A model generated the notes under the pieces. That model was not told the origin of the DNA. It did no database searches and worked only from the letters and a program-made list of their open reading frames with translations. This document shows, in pieces, positions 36,070 to 47,906 of a DNA stretch of 64,000 nucleotides (position 1 is the stretch's first letter; each line of letters begins with the position of its first letter). Origin of the DNA: Allantophomopsis cytisporea. Lineage: Eukaryota > Ascomycota > Leotiomycetes > Phacidiales > Phacidiaceae. Where the stretch lies: assembly GCA_024752435.1 (NCBI GenBank), contig CP103033.1, forward strand, positions 558,001-622,000, in the 5' to 3' direction. The position numbers and the translations under genes are program-made.

Positions 36070-38824
36070 CATAGTGTTGAAAGTACTTTGTACATTATTG
36101 ATATCGCTTTTCCACGATAGATTATCGCTGTACCGCTACGCCTTTGCACTTACGCAGTGAGTACGAATCATGGATTTCCATACGGATAAGTATGAATAGA
36201 TGTGAATATGCACCCGCGACGGATATGGACAACTTCGAGCGCATCCAGTCGTTAGCACACACCTAAAATGTCTGGACGACTCTACTCACATGAGGCGTTC
36301 ATTCAGCTGGGACCCATTGCTCTCACAGCGGGCCTAACCAATAAATGACTGGTGGCTCGTGGCATTGGGCTCGCGAGGAGCTATCAATCGAGGCCCTGAA
36401 TATCCATAAGTAGATATCATTCATTACCAGATTACCTTGTATTTGGTTTCTTGGCCGTCCAGTCAAACCAGCGTGCTGAACCAAGATCAACACCAAATCG
36501 CACGAACTTGTTGAGCAGGGAATAAAGTGCTCAATGTCGGCCAATGCTGGCTGAAGGGTGCATGATGGCTGCTGCATTATGACCTCTAGTAGCAGTCCGG
36601 CACCACCATCCCTGACCCTACAGGTACTTTTGCCCATCTTGTCCGGTGGATCGACGGTAGGGCGGTAGTGGATTCCTTCTAATAAGCCGATTCTTAACAC
36701 CAGTTACTTCCATCTCTTACTTCTCCATTCAAAGCAATCCGGACCGTTGATCGCTCAGACTCAATCTGCGAATCTGCGAAACACTTGACTCTACAGAAAA
36801 CAAATCCTAGGGTACTCCATGGATAGGGTAAGGAAGTCTCCTTGGTACTGCCCAGTCGCCACGACCTTCCGTTCTCTCTCCCTTAAGCAGTAGTACTGCT
36901 GCATCATGTGAAGATCACCACACTAGATAGACCATGACTTCTCGCTTCGAAGTGCCTTGCTTCTCTGACTTCAGCTCTTCGAAGTACGGCTTTTCTTCAG
37001 CTTGCGACTATTCAAATTATGAATGGTAATGGATGATTCCGCCGCCGCTATTGCAAACGACTACTCCGAATAGCAGACATCCACGTCAGTGAATAGTAAA
37101 TCAGGTCTTGGTATCCACAAATTGGCAAAAGAAGCAAAGCAAAACACAGTGGGTCAGAAGTGACTGTACAGTGATTACGCTGAGATACTTCTCAATCTAA
37201 AAAAGCACAAAGGTCATAAGATCCTATACCAAGGCCGCCCGGATCCACGGCAAAGGTCTTAAGATACAAGAATTGGCGGAGATGCAGGAGAGATTCTTTT
37301 CAGCCTTTCACAGATCATCTAGAAACAACCCCTTGCGTTCAACATTGCCGCAGACCTCGCACATGGCAATGCTCCTCGTGGAGGAATGAGCGATCAGGTA
37401 CTCAGTCAAATCTCCAATCTTCGTACATTGTTCTATACAGATCAATATATACGCAATGAATCTTGCTGTCTAAATCTTGCCGTCTATAAACAATGCACTA
37501 TCCAAGTGGTAAATCTGCAAGACATCAGGATTTTCCTGCACAAGCTCTACCCGGTACGAGAAATACTTTGGCCAGTATCTTGACCACAATTATTGTCAAT
37601 GCAAAAATTTAAAGAAGACACAGATCCTTTGGAACATGGCGATGTGCACGAGGAACTTGTAGATATGTGCACGCGAATGCACGCCAATTGGCTTTTTGCA
37701 AATAGTTCAACATTTGAGCTATCATCTGCGCGCACGCCCGTATTAAAGCAGCAGTATCATCTGCAGCGCATATCTATATTGCCAATGCACCTCAACATAC
37801 GCCTATGCATGGCAGTCTTCGATGAAAGAGCTTCGATATATTGACTTGCGCCGGCACTTGCCATTGGAAATGTGCGTTGAGGAAATTGGAGGCGGAAGTG
37901 TACAATGTGGATGGGGGCGTGCTATATGCGATGTGTCGTACTTTTGTATGTATGTATGTAGGCCACAGTAGAATGTTTGTCAGGATTAGATAGTGACAGC
38001 GGCACAGACGTGCAACTGGATATGAAACATGAGAAAAGGAAGCATTTTTCCTGAACGTGAGGCCGCTGCAGTGTGCAACATGGCACAGCGTGTGCTTCCC
38101 ATGAGTCTTGAGTTCTGTGACTTCTTGGCTACAAGCTTGGCTATGTGAGTAAAGGTAAGAAAAAGGGAGGGGTATGAGATGCTTAAGTGGAAATGATGTA
38201 GCTTGTCGTGCCTATCATCACACACCGTATTGCTTGCTTTCTGCAGGTACGCAGATTCTGATACATCTCTTGCATTCATGTTCGGACCCCAATCCCTACA
38301 ATCTGTCTATCAAACACCCGAAGTTCAAAAGGGGTTTCTCTGCACATGGTTGAATTGAATACTTGCAGCGAGACTACTGTTGTGGATGCAGTACATAGTT
38401 TGCTTGATCTTCTTGAGTAGCTGTATGAAGCGTTGGTGATTTTAATCCATAGGGGTAATAACAACTGGTGAATATGGCGTGATTAGTGATGCCACGACTT
38501 GTATTCTTGGTTTGTATATGGTCACAGCTTTACGAATGTTCCTTCACGAGGGATATCTTGAGCGTAGAGTTGTGTATGAAGTGAAAGATATCAGAGAGTG
38601 ACAATTTAGAGAACATGAACGCGTTGTAGAGCATGGATCTTGATCTCAACCTTATTTAATCCATACTTAGGGCCCCAACTGAAGCAGTATTCCGCGTCTC
38701 ATCTTCTGGATACTCCACGTGGACCAACTATCCAACCTTTACGTTCACTTCATTAACTAATCCACGCTCGCCTACTCATGATCCGATTCACAACCCCTTT
38801 TCGACCCCTTCCTCCCTCTCAAAC

Positions 38825-40013
38825 CTACCAGTGCTTTTCTCCAATCTCAACAGTATTCACATCCACTCCATCCCGGTACCACCTCTCCTCCTCCGAGATC
38901 TTCACGTCGTTGCCGCTCATCTGCCGCTTCCGCATGCGTCCGTCCTCCGCGAACGTCCAGTCCTCCAATCCGTAGCATCGCCACCATTGATTTTGTGAAT
39001 CATAATATTCGTACCAGAATTGTACGGCGATCTATTGGGTGTAAGAAGATGATCAGACATGGAAATAAGAAATGGAATGGCAGGGGTGAGAGAGCTGTAG
39101 ATAGGAATGGCAAGAGTGCTGTAATTTGAGCTGGTGTAGATTTTGGTGGGCCTCTTGGAGCCATTCAGATCACTAGGTATATCAAGGGTAAGTAGGTGTG
39201 AAACTTGAAGTAATAGTCACTGAGTGTAGTTCGAGATATTTCTGGACAGAGCTTGAAGTACATACTCATCAAAGTCTTGGGTCAGCAAAGTTGTCGATGA
39301 GGACATTTCCAAGGATAGTTGCCTTTCAAGACATGAAGTCGAGTCTCATTGAGGCCCCAGACTTTATTGACGAAATCTAATCATCCAAGCTTGCCTCAGC
39401 ACTCGCTGAAGCTGAAATCCTTGGCTACCATGGCGAATAGCCTCGAGAATATGCTTGAGGACAGCTGTATGTGTAGACTTTGGAGTCATCTCTCATCAGG
39501 ATCTCGATGAACGCAACTCAGGATAGTTGAGCATTAAACTTCGAGTGAATTTTTGTTAAGTCACGACAATCATCGTGAATACCATTGAGGATATTGTCGA
39601 TGATAGCTGTCTTTCCAAATTGATGAATATTATTGGAATGGCAAGCTCGAAATATATAGGCTCGCTTTGATAGAAGAAAAGACCTACCTTGTTCTCTGTG
39701 AAGGCGAACAATTCTTTCCTCAGTCGGTACCCATTCTCTCTTTCCCACTTCTTGGTGAGGAACTGCACAATCTCATCATGGCCTTGCAGAAAGGTATCAC
39801 GGTTTCTCCAGATGGAATCAGCAGTGTAGCCGTTCTTGACAATCTGAGGATTACTAAATAAATATTAACATCATAAATTAATCGAGAATTATATGATATA
39901 AAGCTTTGGTTGAATTACCGGGTATTCCAAAGGTCTTGAGCCGCCTTCACTTTCTTCGTAGCCGTCTCAAACGTAAAAGGAGGATAGGGAGGTTTTCCAG
40001 CATCGGAGGCCAT
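38825..40013 (-). CDS. DUF1348 (NTF2-like fold) protein
   Basis: Three exons on the minus strand: 40013-39919, 39853-39688, 39031-38825, 155 aa, the usual family length. Family features in order: PPYPPFTFETATKKVKAAQD, WNTRNPQIVKNGYTADSIW, RNRDTFLQGHDEIVQFL, WERENGYRLRKELFAFTENK, IAVQFWYEY, WWRCYGLEDWTFAEDGRM and RRQ-like KRQMSGNDVKISEEER. These match my memory of DUF1348, a small family shared by bacteria and fungi with an NTF2/SnoaL-like fold and no firm function. The family's close resemblance to bacterial sequences leaves old horizontal transfer possible. Intron 1 is 65 nt; intron 2 is 656 nt, by far the longest in this window, yet both its ends restore the family sequence exactly. The long intron shows no gene of its own. 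Confidence 0.88.
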
Positions 40014-42690
40014 TGTCGATCTTGATGATTGATCTATGATATATGTGATGGATGTCTTTCTTGGATGTTGAACGTTGCTGAAATTGAGGAGTTTCGGACC
40101 TTTATGTCTCACAGACGGGATTTGTTCTGCAGCTAGATGAGTCACGATAGTGCAGTGCAGAATATGATTGCCGCGGAGATATAGATAGCATGCTTACGTT
40201 CAACGATAGTTGGCCTGAACTCTGATATCCATTGAAAATCTATATTCCTTGCAATATCCAACAATTTGACGTCTTTGTGGTGATGTTTTGAACCTTGTAA
40301 CTCCAAGTAAGCTACCTGACCGTTGAGCACATATAATCATCTACCTAAGGTGCCTTGGGTACATCAGGTACCTGAATGCGTCCACTAGCCAATCATACCT
40401 GCCTACTATGTACGTACTTTGTACAAGGTACCTAGGTACAGGTAGGTAGGTACTGCGTATTTACGGTAGTTTCTTATGCCTAAGGCTGTCAAGAGTCTAC
40501 TCTCCCACGTGACTACCACTTTCTTCACAATTAGTTGATAACCGATAACCCTAGTCCGACCTTTGTGCTCGCTGAGAAATCTACCAGTCTCTCGAACTGC
40601 ATCATGATGGGTGTCTTGAACATTTCAAGCCCTCTTGCTAAGTATACGACCGCTGTGATTCAGCATCTTTGAAGCTACAAACACTCTCGTTGAGAGCCTA
40701 TCCAGAATTTCCTCCAGCTACCCCAATCCTCGACGAGATCATCAAGTACCTCGATTTCTTCCATTCATATCTGCTCAAAACTTCGAAATTAGAAGCATCA
40801 ATACTACAAGTCTACGTTATTGTTGTTATATGTATTTTTAGACTACCATCCAGTGAAAGTGAGCTCCGCAGTTAAAATTGAAGTTGGCCTATTCCAAAAG
40901 AGGACTTACGTCTTATTTATCGTTGAGGACAATATCGCTCTTGACAATGTGGATTTCTTCACTTGATTTAGCACATCAATAGATATATACGCAGCTATAC
41001 TCAGTTGTATGTCAAATCTACGCATAGGATCAACAACATCATCACCTCGCGAGATATGAAAAATTAGATATAATCCCAAACTTTTGACTGGCTTTCTTTA
41101 GTTGCTATTTCAGTCAATTGGAACAAGATCAACCTTATCGTGTAAATTATTCGTTATTCAAAGCTGATGATTAGTTGTTATATAAAATATCCTATATATA
41201 ATGAGTTGTAGCTTTTTACTTCTCTTTTCAACATCTAAGATGGCGTTCTATAGGTGTGAAATTATTTGCTTTTTGGGTGTCATACTCTAATTTAAAAAAA
41301 AATTCTTCATAAACCGCCGATTGGATAATATAAATCTACTCAAGAGCCGATGCTCGACTCGTGGGGGAGAACCCCAAAATATTAAGAATACATGGGAATG
41401 ATTACCATCTGAGGACAAGCTAGAGGCGGATGGTTTCTAGGTGATAAGAGAGTAATACAAGTCGGAAGCTTTGGATTATATGCTTGCTATTTTCCAGGCT
41501 CGGTCTTGTAGCTTGACAATCTAGTCACAAGATCACAACTGAAAAGGAGTTCTCTAACAATATGATCGAAAAGGACTTTGCTTGTGGTAGTTCTTCGAGG
41601 ATACGAGAGGTCTGTCATACTCGCTATCCACTTACCAAATAAGCATTTATGGAGAGGTGGAAAGATGATGACAATCACGTACATCACTGATCCAATTAAC
41701 TTATATATATAATTACCGCCATTATTATTTACAATTCTCAATATGACCACTATGACGTGTCACCACAAGGTTTATCAAGCAATGTGAGATCGATATTCCT
41801 GTACTTCTTGATCGTTAAAAAACACTTCTTCTGAGTCCATGAACACGGAGGCAGGTGCTTTCCCCGATCATAAAAGCTGTGTCTTGCAGATCGGCTTTGT
41901 TCACAAAAGAATATAGGGAGAATGGCATATATATCCACATTACTTATGCCGATCTCCCGTACTTGTCAAGTGAAGATGAATCTAATTGTTTTCGGTACTC
42001 TTACACCATACCAAGATTGAACAACAGGACACCACTGTATCGCTCACTGGACTGGAGAAGCCTAGGTAGTATATGATGACTGATGCAGAATGAGTAACAA
42101 GCCCATCAGAAGGCTGCTCTGGTTAATCTCTAGTACATGTTATGACCTTTCGGAAGTAAAAAAGTTGGATTGCTGAGTCTAGTATAGCCTTGGTTGGAGG
42201 ATCGATACAAAGCATTGGTCAAGCTACCTTTACAATGGGGTGACCATTACTTGACGAGCAGATGGCGAAAGACTCCTCTAGGTCCAGCAAAATATAAATA
42301 ACATATGTTGGCATCAATAGCTTTAAGAAATTCCTGTGTATCAGGCAGGTTCGTTCATTTACAAGGGATCGTGAAACAGTGGACGTGCATATGCTTATCG
42401 AGTGTCCATGTGCAATTGTGCACCTTTAAATCACGGTCAACGTCCAGCTAAAGGTCTCTTGGTCTTACCTTCAAACTTGCGCGTCATAAGCAGCCTTGTC
42501 TGCACTCCTTTTGTCGATATTCCTCGACATCTGATCACGTCGAATATCCATAAAAGACCATAGATGTACCAGACTTGCATTGATTTGCCAGAGCTACCAC
42601 GAGTATTTCGCCTGCTATGAATTCATCCTATCATGCATGTCCTTCCCTCCAGAAAACCCACAAAGCAATTCAAGTCAGAACCCAACCATC
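40014..42690. other. AT-rich intergenic region
   Basis: About 2.7 kb, with AT-rich sequence especially from 40900 to 42000. The first part is the DUF1348 promoter side and has several GTACCTAGGTAC-like palindromes near 40370-40455. No gene or recognisable transposon was found; the high AT content could reflect old RIP-mutated repeat sequence, which I cannot test by eye. Confidence 0.4.
40428..40439. repeat. Perfect palindrome GTACCTAGGTAC within a cluster of related motifs
   Basis: A 12-bp perfect palindrome, flanked within about 70 bp by further GGTACCT, GTACGTAC and AGGTAGGTAGGTAC strings. A related string occurs at about 62663-62674. Confidence 0.6.
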
Positions 42691-43399
42691 TTAACGGGAA
42701 GTAGCAGCGACCTTCTTTGGTGCACCCTTAGCACCCTGCTTGCTCTGAATTCTAGCAGCCTGTCCCTTGGCACCGGCAGCGGCGGACTTAGCCTTCTCGG
42801 CCTTCTTTGCGCTCTGGGAGGCAGCGCGCTTGTCCTTACCCTCCTTGATTGCGGCTTGACGAGCGGCGGCACGAGCCTCTGGTCTCTGGGATCGTCTCTC
42901 CTTGATAACGTCGAGGGAAGCACCAACGATAGCACGCTGGGCCTTGACGGTACGGCGGGAACGCTTCTTGGCAACCTCCTATACACACAATAACATGTCA
43001 GTTCACATGTCCCTTATAATCTCCAATTCCAGCTCCACGGATTTCTCGTTTCGGGATTGATCGTACCTCGGAGATACCCTTCTTGTGTTGTCTTCTGAAG
43101 AGAACGGTCCACGCGATGCGGCGAGGGTTCTTGCGCTGAAGGAAGAGGGACTCGGACTTTCCGTTCTGGAAACGGAAGATCTTAGAGTCACCACGGACGT
43201 AGAGCTTTCCCTATACACCCAAAACGTCAGCCTGCCATTCCAGCTCATATATGCCCATTATGTTCAGTCGTTCGATCGCTTCGTATGCCGGGATTGCATT
43301 CGTGGAAGTCTCGAGACTCAACAAGGACAGATATTGTGCTCATCGTACCTTTCCAGGGTAGATCTTCGCGCCGGAGAAAGTGTCTTCGTAGGTACGCAT
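42691..43399 (-). CDS. RPL24: 60S ribosomal protein L24 (eL24)
   Basis: Three exons on the minus strand: 43399-43349, 43210-43067, 42978-42691, 160 aa, close to the fungal norm. Exon 1 encodes MRTYEDTFSGAKIYPGK; exon 2 continues GKLYVRGDSKIFRFQNGKSE, then RKNPRRIAWTVLFRRQHKKG; exon 3 begins EVAKKRSRRTVKAQRAIVGA and ends in an Ala/Lys-rich basic tail. This is the eL24 N-terminal fold and its extended C-terminal helix, which in yeast reaches the 40S subunit as an inter-subunit bridge. Compared with family members whose start reads MK(I/V)..C.FSG, the zinc-ligand cysteines of the archaeal form are absent, as is usual in fungi. Introns are 138 and 88 nt. The gene is head-to-head with TRM44. Confidence 0.95.
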
Positions 43400-43948
43400 G
43401 TTGGCGGTTGCGTATGATCTCGTCGTGAAGTCCGATGTCGTTGATGGGTTGGTCGTCGCGATACACTCAAATCGCCGAATTGCTCTGAAAATCTAGGGCT
43501 TCCTAAGCCTTCCTAAGCGAGTTGTGGGAAGTTCGGACTATGCTGACTAAGCGAGCGCTCAAGCGCGTGTGCGCGTTGCGAGGCTACCCCACCAACCAGC
43601 TCCAAGGTAGGTACATACAATATGTATGGTATCAACATCTCATTCAATTACCTACCTTATGAGAAACATTATTTCAATTACGGTAATTTTGCGTTTCGAT
43701 ACAATTGTGTTATGGAGGCAGCAATTTACTTCTGCATAGTATACTGAGATTACTTCTGTAGATAATGAACACAAGAAGTCATGTCTGGGTACAAACCAAA
43801 TATCATATCCGTTGTGCCTTGCGTTCCAGGCATAGATGAGAGCTTCAAGAAGACTCATTCATCTCGACAATCTACTCATAGAAAAGCTCACACTCGAAAG
43901 GACAACTCATGACTTCAAATCGCACCTCATACACATTATTCAAATAAT
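43400..43948. promoter_or_regulatory. Divergent promoter region, RPL24 and TRM44
   Basis: 549 bp between the two divergent start codons; it must hold both promoters. A tandem CTTCCTAAGC pair lies near 43499-43517 and GC-rich GCGCGTGTGCGCG sequence near 43560, on the RPL24 side. No specific factor site is assigned. Confidence 0.5.
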
Positions 43949-45412
43949 ATGGGGATCAAACCTGAAGAATTTCAGCCAAACAGTGCTCCAGTGCTTACTG
44001 AAGCATCCGCCTTGCCATGGACACCCTTGTATAAGCATGAATGCTCCTTTTCTCCAGAAGTCTTTGGGCAGGTCATGCTCAATCTGATACGGAATCCAAA
44101 CATAAATTCAAATCACCTTTTTCGTGGAGATATTCTCCTGGATCAAACGTATGATGACAAGTTGATCAATGATCCGTCAAAGCCCCGGTTGGCGATCATA
44201 GATGGCTTTGAACTCAAGACAGTCATGGTCAGAAAGCTAATTCCTCGAAACCCGTTGGTTGACAAACCTCTCGATCAGTCATGTCTCATATACTATAAAT
44301 TTGATGAGGGTAAGACCAGCTCTCTAGTGGTATATCTTCCTCATATTTCCTCGCCGTCAGAAGCACCCTTTTATCATCCTGCTGTTCGAGGCATTGCCTT
44401 TTTGCACGAATTTAATTCTGCTCAAGGCACAGGAGTTATTTCAACTCATTACTCTTTCTTTTCGGATGAGGCGCCGAACGAGAAGCTGAATCGCACTGCT
44501 ATGCACCTTTTGACCACACTACACAAGCACGGGCAAGGTCTTGCTGCTGGTTATGTCAAAAGAGTGAACCACGATGTTATCTTGCCACAAGCTACTGTAC
44601 AAAATACATATGCAAGGCTAAAAGCCAAGTATGCAAAGGTCATCATCACAGGTTGGGCTGAAGTCACGGATCCAGTGAAGCATGTCTTCGAAGATCTCGG
44701 CATAGCTGCGTTCCTGATCGAATTATGGGCAGAGATGTATCCAAATGGTGGCTTCCCTGGCTTCGTTGACATAGGCTGCGGCAACGGCCTATTAGTTTAC
44801 CTTCTACTTGAGGAGGGTTACAAAGGTTGGGGGTTCGATGCTCGAAAAAGAAAGTCCTGGGAGACGTATTCGGCAAAGGCGCAGGAGAACCTGAGAGAAC
44901 TTGTCCTTATACCATCCGTAATCCAAAAGTATGGAGATGTCCCAGATGATAAGCAAGATGAGATGTTGCAAGCGTCAATCGAAGGACAACTTGGAGTTCA
45001 CTCTGGAGTATTCCCGAAGGGCACCTTTATTGTCTCCAACCACGCCGACGAACTTACACCGTGGACACCGATCCTCGCTACCTTATCCGAATGTCCTTTC
45101 ATGATGATACCTTGCTGTAGTCATGCCTTGACAGGCGCGCGGTTCCGAGCTCCTCCGCCAAAAGACGCTGGTGCCTCCAATTCTGCATATGCCTCATTAG
45201 TAGCATGGGTCACTAAGCTGGCGGGAGATTGTGGTTGGGAAGTAGAGAAGGAGATGTTACGGATACCAAGTACTAGGAACACAGCGCTTCTTGGTCGTAG
45301 GAGGAAAGCATCAGATGTTGACATCAGTGCTATCATTCAGCAGTATGGAGGAGCAGCGGGATGGGAGGAGAATGCCATGAAGCTTGTTAAAGGCGGACCT
45401 CGGGGTCACTAG
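43949..45412 (+). CDS. TRM44: tRNA(Ser) Um44 2'-O-methyltransferase Trm44
   Basis: Single exon, 487 aa, ATG 43949. The N-terminal half contains family features (PWTPLYKHECSFSPEVF, RNPLVDKPLDQSCLIY, PFYHPAVRGIAFLH). The S-adenosylmethionine-binding motif FVDIGCGNGLLVYLL is near residues 271-285, preceded by FLIELWAEMYPN and followed by GWGFDARKRKSW. Further conserved pieces are FIVSNHADELTPW and FMMIPCCSHALTGARF. The ending ISAIIQQYGGAAGW is also typical. Trm44 methylates the ribose of U44 in the variable loop of serine tRNA in the cytoplasm, which helps keep that tRNA stable. A missing region relative to yeast was not noticed. No intron is needed. Confidence 0.93.
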   Translation: MGIKPEEFQPNSAPVLTEASALPWTPLYKHECSFSPEVFGQVMLNLIRNPNINSNHLFRGDILLDQTYDDKLINDPSKPRLAIIDGFELKTVMVRKLIPRNPLVDKPLDQSCLIYYKFDEGKTSSLVVYLPHISSPSEAPFYHPAVRGIAFLHEFNSAQGTGVISTHYSFFSDEAPNEKLNRTAMHLLTTLHKHGQGLAAGYVKRVNHDVILPQATVQNTYARLKAKYAKVIITGWAEVTDPVKHVFEDLGIAAFLIELWAEMYPNGGFPGFVDIGCGNGLLVYLLLEEGYKGWGFDARKRKSWETYSAKAQENLRELVLIPSVIQKYGDVPDDKQDEMLQASIEGQLGVHSGVFPKGTFIVSNHADELTPWTPILATLSECPFMMIPCCSHALTGARFRAPPPKDAGASNSAYASLVAWVTKLAGDCGWEVEKEMLRIPSTRNTALLGRRRKASDVDISAIIQQYGGAAGWEENAMKLVKGGPRGH

Positions 45413-46083
45413 GTGTTAGATGTAAACAATAGAGATACCCCATAGACAGATACCAATCACCCTTGCCTCTTGTTTTGTTTTTGTTTAGAAATATTTATAT
45501 GTATGGTAGGTAGTTTCGTGGCGCCCAACTCCTCATGTCTGCCTCCTTTCTCAAATTAGGAGCAATACTCGCACGTTAAACAGGTGCTTTACTGTTGAGA
45601 TATGGGTATCACCTTTCATTGCCATAAACTTCTTATCAAAATCTGCATCGTCACGGTCCTGCAGCACTTTTCCATGGAGCAGAGACAGTGCCACGTCGAC
45701 ACTCAATTGTTCCGTGCTATGTTGTTCTTAATGAAGTAAAAGTCAGAAGTACAAGAAGGGCCTCTCTACGATTGTGTTGTGGCTAGCCAGCACTATGTAA
45801 TATCCCGGATCCAGTTGCCTTCATTTAACCTCATACTTTGGGCTTCAACCACTCTGCAATAGGACTTTCACATGATCATGGCAAGACAAGAGCGAAAGAA
45901 CCAGCAAGTGGCAAGAATTCAAGGCGCTTGATTTTGTACATGCGACCTTAATGACTTTTTGACTACCTTGTTCCTCCCAACGAAGCCATGCACAGCCAAA
46001 TCATCCAAAATTTATCAGATGACTAATCCTCGACCATGATTCCAAGCTCCAGATTATTGTCCGTTTGCATTGAATTCGACCAT
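45413..46083. other. Convergent intergenic region
   Basis: 671 bp between the TRM44 stop and the EGD1 stop; both 3' UTRs should lie here. Nothing else seen. Confidence 0.4.
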
Positions 46084-46849
46084 TTACTCAACCTTGCTCT
46101 CGAAGGTCTCGCCTGGAACCAAATCTGGGATATCATCATCGTCCTCCTCCTTGTTCTCACCACCCTCAGCGTTCTTCTGCATGGACTGGTAGCTCTCGGC
46201 AAGCTTGCGGAGAGATGCGAGGGAGTCTGGGCCAAGCTGGTTAAGGATACCTGGGACAAGCTCGGTGAGCTCCTTGTCCTCACCGTTACCGTAGATGGCG
46301 AAGGTGTTAGATGGGACAGCGGCGTGGACTATTCTTCAAGTTAGCTTCCCTCATTTCGATCCCCCAAAGGTTTGGGGTGCAACCCCGCGCCGTCTGACGT
46401 ACCCTTTGGTGCAGCGAAGTGAATGACGTTTCCGTCGGCCTTGAACATGTTGACCTCCTCAATGGCTTGGATTGGCTGGACGTTGAGCTTCTTGAGGGAA
46501 GCCTGCAATTTCTTGTCGTCGGCACCAGCGTTTCTGTTGACCTTCTTGACCTTCCTTCTTGGAGTTCCCTTTCCTCTGTAATCGCCCAATCGTCAGCATT
46601 TCTTCGCAGTTCCTCTCAAATCAGGTGTTGAAGCTTCGCGCGTGGTGTGCTGGCGATTTCTGTGCAATTTGACGTGGGGAATGAGCTACATACCCTAGGA
46701 ACATGAAATATTAGCTATGGTACAAATTGAGGAAGCTTGGAAGCTCCTTGCGATCACAATGACGCAAAACAGCTGCCAAATTCCGGGAGATGCTTAAACT
46801 CACCAATGCGCACGCTCTGCTGCATCTTCTTCAACTTTTCCATATCCAT
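46084..46849 (-). CDS. EGD1: Nascent polypeptide-associated complex subunit beta (Egd1)
   Basis: Minus-strand exons 46849-46804, 46694 (one nucleotide), 46575-46403, 46328-46084; 154 aa. Exon 1 encodes MDMEKLKKMQQSVRI plus one base. The family then requires GGKGTPRRK. That sequence is obtained only if a single G at 46694 is spliced in between a perfect acceptor (CCTAG, branch GCTAAT) and a perfect donor (GTATGT). The second intron ends with branch GCTGAC and TACAG. Skipping that base and using the nearest acceptor shifts the frame; using an AG two bases on keeps the frame but loses one of the two invariant glycines. The NAC domain follows (VNMFKADGNVIHFAAPK, VHAAVPSNTFAIYGNGEDK, LTELVPGILNQLG), then an acidic tail. 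Egd1 pairs with NAC-alpha at the ribosome exit tunnel to shield nascent chains. Confidence 0.9.
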
Positions 46850-47906
46850 GACTGCGGTTGTGGGATCTTCGTCCGAGGCTGAAGATGTGGGATGTGTTTT
46901 TGGATTTTGGGAGGCTATTCGGAAACGGTCCAAGTCAGCAAATAATCGAATCGAACGTGTACAGCTTGGTAAGCTATGTGCCGGGGTGCGGAGACATACT
47001 GGAGTTGTGATTGACGTATACCTGCGATTTCAACGTTGTCGTCGTTGGTGTTCGAGTGAGCGGCTTTGTGGGCGCCAAGACTTTCTCGTTAACTCTTAGC
47101 GCGATTTACAAAGGCATCTTCGACTTTCCATGCCTCATGAACAACAACCCAGTGATTCTACTTGTCTTGTATAAATCAATTAAAAAGCACAACAATTAAC
47201 GGCCAAACTAATAAACACGTAACCTAAAAGTATGGAATATGATATGGTTTCCTAATATTCATGTATTTTCAACGATTATGATTTTGCAAATCATTTTGCA
47301 AAGCATTTCACCTTTCTGACGGATCAATACATATTCGAGTAAGTTTTATTTTACTTTACGAGTAAGGTGGGATACAACAGCGGAAACTAAATCGAACATA
47401 CACTTTTGAAATAATCATGTTTGGTGAGCATCTTGTGACATATACTGGCATAGTATGCTTCTGCTCGATGAGGCCTTTGGAGAGTAGCTTGCATAGACTC
47501 AGGGAAAAGGCTTCGTTTGCATTAGTGAGAGCAATATCTACGCTACTCGAACGTATGAAATCTCACGTTTTGGCAGCATACATTGACTAGATTTGTTACT
47601 CGATACTACCCAAGATTCTGTTGGTCTTTGGTATCGTATTAATCAAAGCTTCTTATCATTGCTGATCAAGTAAGTATCAGTAACTAGCAAACAATATTGC
47701 AAGCAATAATGGTTGATTCAAAGAACACGTCAATAAGCTCGTAGAGGAAAATCATCAGGAACAATGCGTCAAAAGTAGTGCACAGACAGAAGAAAATCTA
47801 TATTAAAAGGAGAAAAATCGTTACTCGTTCGTTTATCGTGGCAGTCTATTTACATCATCGTATGAATCTCATCAGTTGCATCAATCAACAGCTAGGGCAT
47901 TACACT
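46850..47906. other. Intergenic region, no gene identified
   Basis: About 1.05 kb between the EGD1 start and the 3' end of the IVY1-like gene. AT-rich; contains the EGD1 promoter. A short plus-strand frame across 46737-47099 overlaps EGD1 antisense and is not called. Confidence 0.4.

Larger units (their letters stand above)
33729..38824. other. Very long intergenic region with several tandem repeats
   Basis: About 5.1 kb with no gene I can support. It holds GAA/GA purine tracts near 34365-34440, an ATGACA hexamer array at 34463-34507, an octamer array at 36026-36069 and a short TATG tract near 37948. Open frames here are short or repeat-derived (for example repeated HQHTSTPA from the octamer). 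Confidence 0.5.

Noticed and set aside
35614..36072. 152-codon minus-strand frame with repeated HQHTSTPA
   Set aside because: Its repeated part is the octamer array; the remainder has no motif.
46737..47099. 120-codon plus-strand frame overlapping EGD1 exon 1
   Set aside because: Antisense to a firmly identified gene and without family features.
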